The notes beneath the pieces are model-generated. The model saw nothing but the letters and a program-made list of their open reading frames with translations. It had not been told where the DNA came from and searched no databases. DNA of 51,966 nucleotides, from assembly GCA_003599195.1 (NCBI GenBank), contig QZIZ01000077.1, positions 1-51,966 of the forward strand. The letters run 5' to 3'. The stretch's first letter is position 1. Each line of letters begins with the position of its first letter. Shown in pieces: positions 47,106 to 51,966 of this stretch. Origin of the DNA: Deltaproteobacteria bacterium. GTDB taxonomy: Bacteria; Desulfobacterota; Desulfobaccia; Desulfobaccales; 0-14-0-80-60-11. A program made the translations under genes and the position numbers.

Positions 47106-47642
47106 AAACCCTGTATTTTTAACCTCTCCCAAAAACGTTGTCAAGAAATCCGCTACGGTTTTTTCGCAACAATTGTTCCGGAGCCAGCGGCTCAACCAAA
47201 ACCTGAAACGCCATAGGCGGTTGTCTCTCCCGCGGCCATCCTCTTAAAGCATGAAAAATCGGGGGCGGGTGTCTCGCCTGCCATCATCCTAAATAATCCG
47301 CACCCGCCGGAGAGGCTGTGCCACCGTCCTTAAACCTGCGCCCCTCCGGGGACTAAGTATGAGACAACATAAATGGTGCGTGGAACGCACCCTACAGATC
47401 TCGCCTCTTACTTTGTCCCCTGGTGTTTTACGGGAGGCCCCATCTTTTCGGAACACCTCCTCATGGGCCTTTAGCCCACCCGCAAAGAATGAAAAGTGCG
47501 TAGGCTGGGCGTCTCGCCCGGTCTGGAATCCGTACAGGCTTGAAAGCCTGTACTACCGCTTAGAACTTTTCGGAGCAGCTCCTTTATGAGGATGCGGCTC
47601 AGCAGCAAATAAAATTATGTACAATTCCTGATGGGCAATCCA

Positions 47643-48266
47643 TTAACTTGGAACTTGGAACCTGGAACTTGGAACCTTTCCCAAGGCCGTCAGGGTTGCG
47701 GCCAACAGGGCGGTATGCAGAGCCTGGCTGGTGGCCCGGGCGTCCACCTTTTGGATTTGCGGTCCCTCCAGGATGTCAAAAATTGCCGCCACCCGCTCCA
47801 GGTAAGGGGCCAGTTCGCTTAGCTGGCGCGGCCTTTGTAACCGGGCCAGGGCCTGGGAAACGGGCAGGATGAGGAGAAACACCAGGTCCGGCCGGGGGGC
47901 GAAGGTTTCGTTGGCCGCCAGAATCTCCCCGGGGTCCAGCCCCAGGGCGCCCTGGTAGGCCATGGTGGAATAATAGTAGCGGTCGGTGATGACGATTCGC
48001 CCTGCCGCCAGGCCGGGCTTGATGACCCGCTCCACGTGTTCCCGGCGGTCGGCCAGGAAGAGGTCCAGTTCTTCCCCGGGGCTCAAGTTCCGGCTGGGGC
48101 CTTGCAGGTAGCGGCGCAATTTTTGCCCCAACTCTCCGTCGCTGGGCTCCCGGGTAAGCACCACCTCCCGGCCCTGTTGGAGCAGGGATACGGCCAGGAG
48201 GCGGGCCTGAGTGCTCTTCCCGGAGCCGTCAATCCCCTCCAGGGCCAGGAAAAAGCCGCGGCCCAT
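47643..48266 (-). CDS. tmk: Thymidylate kinase
   Basis: 'FFLALEGIDGSGKSTQARLLAVSLLQQGREVVLTREPSDGELG', 'DRYYYSTMAYQGA'; the C-terminal residues run into a GAACTTGGAACC repeat. Confidence 0.94.
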   Translation of the reverse strand: MGRGFFLALEGIDGSGKSTQARLLAVSLLQQGREVVLTREPSDGELGQKLRRYLQGPSRNLSPGEELDLFLADRREHVERVIKPGLAAGRIVITDRYYYSTMAYQGALGLDPGEILAANETFAPRPDLVFLLILPVSQALARLQRPRQLSELAPYLERVAAIFDILEGPQIQKVDARATSQALHTALLAATLTALGKVPSSRFQVPS

Positions 48267-48268
48267 GA

Positions 48269-48724
48269 TTATTCGTGCCAGGCTTCCGGGAAGGCCGCGT
48301 TGTTATAGAGGTATTCCACCTTCTCCTTGTGCCCCAACTCCACGCGGGCCATTTTCTCTAAAAAATCCCGAATCTCCCCCGGAGGCTGCAACGCGGCCAG
48401 GCCCTGGTAAAATTTGTAAGAGCCTTCCTCCCGCTTCATGGCTATAACCAGGGCCTCCTTGGGGGCCAGGTCCCCGGTGAACTCCGGGGCCTTGAGATGT
48501 TCCGCCAGATGGACGTTTTTGGGGTGGCTCACCAATTTGCAGCCATCGGCGGTAAAGCAGGATTGCAGAAAGGCCTTATGGCCCAGCTCCTCCTTGGCCA
48601 GGTATTGGAAAGTCTCTTTGGTCTCCGCATGGCTCACCAGTTCGGCCATGCGCTGATAAAAATCATGGGACAACTCTTCCTGGGCAATGGCATTGTCGAT
48701 GATGGTCTGAAGTTCGGTGTCCAT
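48269..48724 (-). CDS. Ferritin-like / rubrerythrin-type protein
   Basis: 'AIAQEELSHDFYQRMAELVSHAETKETFQYLAKEELGHKAFL' and 'MKREEGSYKFYQGLA...LEKMARVELGHKEKVEYLY'. Confidence 0.85.
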   Translation of the reverse strand: MDTELQTIIDNAIAQEELSHDFYQRMAELVSHAETKETFQYLAKEELGHKAFLQSCFTADGCKLVSHPKNVHLAEHLKAPEFTGDLAPKEALVIAMKREEGSYKFYQGLAALQPPGEIRDFLEKMARVELGHKEKVEYLYNNAAFPEAWHE

Positions 48725-48813
48725 AAAGGGTTCCTTCCGGGCGCTCCGCCCTCTGGCGGTTGAAAAGCAGAGGGGATAATGGGGGCCCCCTTTGCCGGGA
48801 GCCCCCGAAGGAT

Positions 48814-49263
48814 TCAGGTGGCCTTGATCTCGATGGCCTTGGGTTTGGCTTCTTCTTTCTTGGGACAGGAGATGGTCAGGACTCCCTGCTTATAGCTGGC
48901 CTCGATCTGGTCCGCATCCACCGCCGCGGGCAGCTTCAGGGAACGGGAAAACGAGCCGTAGGTCCGCTCCACCAGGTGGTAGTTCTCCTTTTTCTCTTCC
49001 CGGGCCGATTTCTTTTCCCCTTTGATGGTGAGGACGTCAGCGGCGAGAGAGATATCGATATCCTTGGCTTCCATCCCCGGGACCTCAGCCTTGATTACCA
49101 CCAGGTCCGCGGTTTCCGAGACATCCACCGCGGGGGCCCATTCCATTTCCATGGGTCGCAGGGCCTTGCGGCCGGGGCCGAAGAAGTCATCCCAAAGGCG
49201 GTCCATCTCCCGGCGCAGGCGCGAGACTTCCCGAAAAGGTTTCCATTCCACAATATCCGGCAT
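48814..49263 (-). CDS. Hsp20/alpha-crystallin small heat shock protein
   Basis: 'EWAPAVDVSETADLVVIKAEVPGMEAKDIDISLAADVLTIKGEKKS...YGSFSRSLKLPAAVDADQIEASYKQGVLTISCPK'. Confidence 0.95.
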   Translation of the reverse strand: MPDIVEWKPFREVSRLRREMDRLWDDFFGPGRKALRPMEMEWAPAVDVSETADLVVIKAEVPGMEAKDIDISLAADVLTIKGEKKSAREEKKENYHLVERTYGSFSRSLKLPAAVDADQIEASYKQGVLTISCPKKEEAKPKAIEIKAT

Positions 49264-49425
49264 AAAACACCTCCGAAAACTTGCGCTGATGGTGATCGAA
49301 TCTTATTAAAATTAATAGTGATAAGGCTTATGGCTGTCAACTCGGTCCCGGAAAAATTGCCGGATAATAATCTTGAATTTGGGGCGGAAGGATGGTAGAA
49401 AGGGTGAAGTCGTTAAGGATACATC

Positions 49426-49490
49426 ATGACTCGCTTGATAGCTGCCCATACCGCCAACCGCCTCCTTACCCGGTAAGGAGGTTTTTTTTT
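49426..49490 (+). promoter_or_regulatory. Candidate leader peptide plus intrinsic terminator upstream of pyrB
   Basis: ORF ATG 49426-TAA 49476 (MTRLIAAHTANRLLTR) with AAGGA upstream; the stop lies inside hairpin CCTCCTTACCCGGTAAGGAGG followed by 9 T. Confidence 0.5.
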
Positions 49491-49512
49491 GCCGCCAAGG
49501 AAGGATTAGTTT

Positions 49513-50439
49513 ATGGAATTCCGGCGTAAAGACCTGCTGGGCGTCGCCGACCTGGAACCGGAAGAGATTCAGCTCATCCTGGACACCGCCGCGTCTTTTA
49601 AAGAGATCTCCACCCGGCCCATCAAGAAGGTCCCTACGCTTCGGGGCAAAACGGTGGTAACCATGTTCTACGAGCCCAGCACCCGCACCCGCATGTCCTT
49701 TGAGATTGCGGCCAAGCGCCTCAGCGCCGACACCCTGAACCTGACGGTGTCCGCGTCGTCCGCGGTCAAGGGCGAGACCCTGGCGGACACCGCCCACAAC
49801 CTGGAGGCCATGGCCCCGGATGTCCTGGTAATTCGGCACTATGCCAGCGGCGCGCCCCATTACCTGGCCCAGCGCCTGAAGTGCGGGGTGGTTAACGCCG
49901 GAGACGGCCTCCACGAACACCCCACCCAGGCCCTGCTGGATCTCCTCACGGTGAGAGAGGCCAAGGGCACGCTGTCCGGCCTGAAGGTGGCCATTGTCGG
50001 GGATATCGCCCACTCCCGGGTGGCCCGCTCCGATATTCATGCCTTCACCAAGATGGGCTCCAAAGTGACGGTGGCCGGACCCGCCACCATGCTGCCCCCT
50101 TACCTGGAAACCCTGGGGGCCCGGGTCACCACTTCCCTGGTGGAGGCGGTGCGCGACGCGGACGTAATCATGATGCTCCGGCTGCAACTGGAGCGCATGG
50201 GCCAGATGTTTATGTCCACCTTAAGGGAATACAGCCAATATTTCGGCCTGGCCCCCCGGCACTTAAAACTGGCTAAAGATGACGTGATCATCATGCACCC
50301 CGGACCCCTCAACCGGGGCGTGGAGATTTCTCCGGAAGTGGCCGACGGTCCCCATTCCCTGATCCTGGAGCAGGTGGCCAACGGGGTGGCGGTGCGCATG
50401 GCCGTGCTCTATTTTCTGATCGGAGGTGAAAAAGGGTGA
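49513..50439 (+). CDS. pyrB: Aspartate carbamoyltransferase catalytic subunit
   Basis: '[30 protein letters not shown]', '[22 protein letters not shown]'-type motif ('[22 protein letters not shown]'), '[14 protein letters not shown]'. Confidence 0.97.
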   Translation: MEFRRKDLLGVADLEPEEIQLILDTAASFKEISTRPIKKVPTLRGKTVVTMFYEPSTRTRMSFEIAAKRLSADTLNLTVSASSAVKGETLADTAHNLEAMAPDVLVIRHYASGAPHYLAQRLKCGVVNAGDGLHEHPTQALLDLLTVREAKGTLSGLKVAIVGDIAHSRVARSDIHAFTKMGSKVTVAGPATMLPPYLETLGARVTTSLVEAVRDADVIMMLRLQLERMGQMFMSTLREYSQYFGLAPRHLKLAKDDVIIMHPGPLNRGVEISPEVADGPHSLILEQVANGVAVRMAVLYFLIGGEKG

Positions 50440-51725
50440 GCCTGTTAATCAAAGGCGCTCTGGTGGTGGACCCCTCCCGGCATCTGGAGGAACCCCTGGA
50501 CCTGCTGGTGGAGAAGGGAAAGATCGCGGCCCTGGAGTCCCCCGGGAGCATCCCGGAAGCAGGGCGGCGGGTAATCGCCGCCACCGGGTTGGTGGCGACC
50601 CCGGGCCTGATAGATATGCACGTCCACCTCCGGGAACCGGGGGAGGAATATAAAGAGACCATCTGTACCGGAAGTAGGGCCGCGGTGCAAGGCGGCTTCA
50701 CCGCCGTAGCCTGTATGCCCAACACCAAGCCGGTGAATGACACTGCGGCCGTGACCCGCCTCATCCTGGACCAGGCCAAGGCCGCGGGCAACGCCCGGGT
50801 TTACCCGGTGGGGGCCATATCCATTGGCTCCAAGGGGGAGGCTCTCAGCGAATACGGCGACCTCAAGGCCGCGGGGGTAGTGGCCCTCTCCGACGACGGC
50901 CGCCCGGTGAGCAATTCCATGCTCATGCGCCGGGCCCTGGAATACGCCAAGACCTTCGATCTGCCCATTATTTCCCACTGCGAAGACCTGCAATTGAGCG
51001 CCGACGGCGTCATGCACGAAGGCCAGGTCTCCTTGCAACTGGGACTGAAAGGCGTCCCCGGAGCCGCGGAAGAGGTCATGGTCTACCGGGACCTGACCCT
51101 GGCCGCGCTTACCGGCGCCCGGCTCCACATCGCCCACGTCAGCACCGCCGGCAGCGTGGCCATTATCCGGTTGGCCAAGGCCATGGGCCTGCAGGTAACC
51201 GCCGAGACTGCGCCTCATTATTTCAGCCTCACGGACGCCGCGGTGCTGGGCTATGACACCCGCGCCAAGGTCAACCCGCCCCTGCGCACGGAGATGGACG
51301 TCAAGTCCATCAAGGAAGCCCTCCGGGACGGCACCCTGGACGCGGTGGCCTGCGATCACGCGCCCCACAGCTCGCTGGAAAAAGACCTGGAGTTCTCCGC
51401 CGCGGCCTTCGGCCTCATCGGCCTGGAAACGAGCCTGGGGCTCACCCTCAAACTGGTGCATGACGGCACCCTTAACCTGATACAGGCCATCGAACGCCTC
51501 AGCACCGGTCCGGCCCGGATTCTGGGCGTGGCCGGAGGGACCCTGGCAAAGGGGACCCCGGCGGACATCACCCTGATCGACCTCAACCGGGAATGGACCG
51601 TGGACGCAGGCGCTTTCGCCTCCAAATCCCGCAACTGCCCCTTCCACGGCTGGAACTTGAAAGGCAAGGCGGTGATGGCCATCGTCGGGGGCAGGGTGGT
51701 GTGGGAGGAGGAAAGCAGGGGTTAG
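50436..51725 (+). CDS. pyrC: Dihydroorotase
   Basis: '[46 protein letters not shown]', '[19 protein letters not shown]', '[15 protein letters not shown]'; GTG start overlaps the pyrB stop. Confidence 0.96.
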   Translation: MSLLIKGALVVDPSRHLEEPLDLLVEKGKIAALESPGSIPEAGRRVIAATGLVATPGLIDMHVHLREPGEEYKETICTGSRAAVQGGFTAVACMPNTKPVNDTAAVTRLILDQAKAAGNARVYPVGAISIGSKGEALSEYGDLKAAGVVALSDDGRPVSNSMLMRRALEYAKTFDLPIISHCEDLQLSADGVMHEGQVSLQLGLKGVPGAAEEVMVYRDLTLAALTGARLHIAHVSTAGSVAIIRLAKAMGLQVTAETAPHYFSLTDAAVLGYDTRAKVNPPLRTEMDVKSIKEALRDGTLDAVACDHAPHSSLEKDLEFSAAAFGLIGLETSLGLTLKLVHDGTLNLIQAIERLSTGPARILGVAGGTLAKGTPADITLIDLNREWTVDAGAFASKSRNCPFHGWNLKGKAVMAIVGGRVVWEEESRG

Positions 51726-51966
51726 GGTTTAGGGGTTGTAATCAGTAATCAGTGATCAGTAATCAGCGACGTTGATCGCTGATCGATTTTCAATAGTATT
51801 GTAACATAGTTATGCCTTTACGAAAGTCCCTCTTCTGTCATTCTGAACGGAGCAAAGCGGAGTAAAGAATCTAGTATTTAACAGTGCCTTCGAGAGCTTC
51901 GGTAACTCCATTTCCGTTTATTGATTTTTTTGCAGGAGACGCAGGCAGTTGTAACTACAGTTTTTC

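Overview
The window is a GC-rich chromosomal segment, probably from a Desulfobacterota-like anaerobe (inferred from gene content only). Housekeeping genes include the rng 5' end with a TIGR03960-type radical SAM gene, hisA, mreBCD-mrdA, ndk, fusA, pcm, tmk, pyrB-pyrC, hsp20, and tRNA-Glu and tRNA-Lys. There is also a Ni/Co ECF transporter locus (cbiM/nikM, nikL-like, cbiQ, cbiO, DUF4198) followed by RuMP-type genes (PHI and an HPS-RraA fusion). The most interesting region is about 28.1-46.6 kb. It is a large redox gene cluster: an HdrC/cytochrome-b/HdrD fusion, an HdrA with an embedded GltD-like NAD(P)H module, MvhD, an FrhB-like protein, a tandem HdrA-HdrA, a GcvH-HdrC fusion, HdrB, and two more GcvH-like proteins. 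It is followed, on the other strand beyond an archaemetzincin gene, by a sigma54 response regulator and a histidine kinase with two N-terminal Rossmann domains. The cluster is preceded by a -24/-12 (sigma54) promoter match and two direct-repeat candidate enhancer sites. In all three GcvH-like proteins the canonical lipoyl-lysine position appears not to be lysine. Other observations include several dispersed intergenic repeat families, a frameshifted BrnA-like antitoxin, a degraded IS630-like transposase, an AT-rich orphan gene start-stop coupled to fusA, and several leader hairpins, including a possible leader-peptide attenuator ahead of pyrB. All calls come from reading the sequence; no database search was run.
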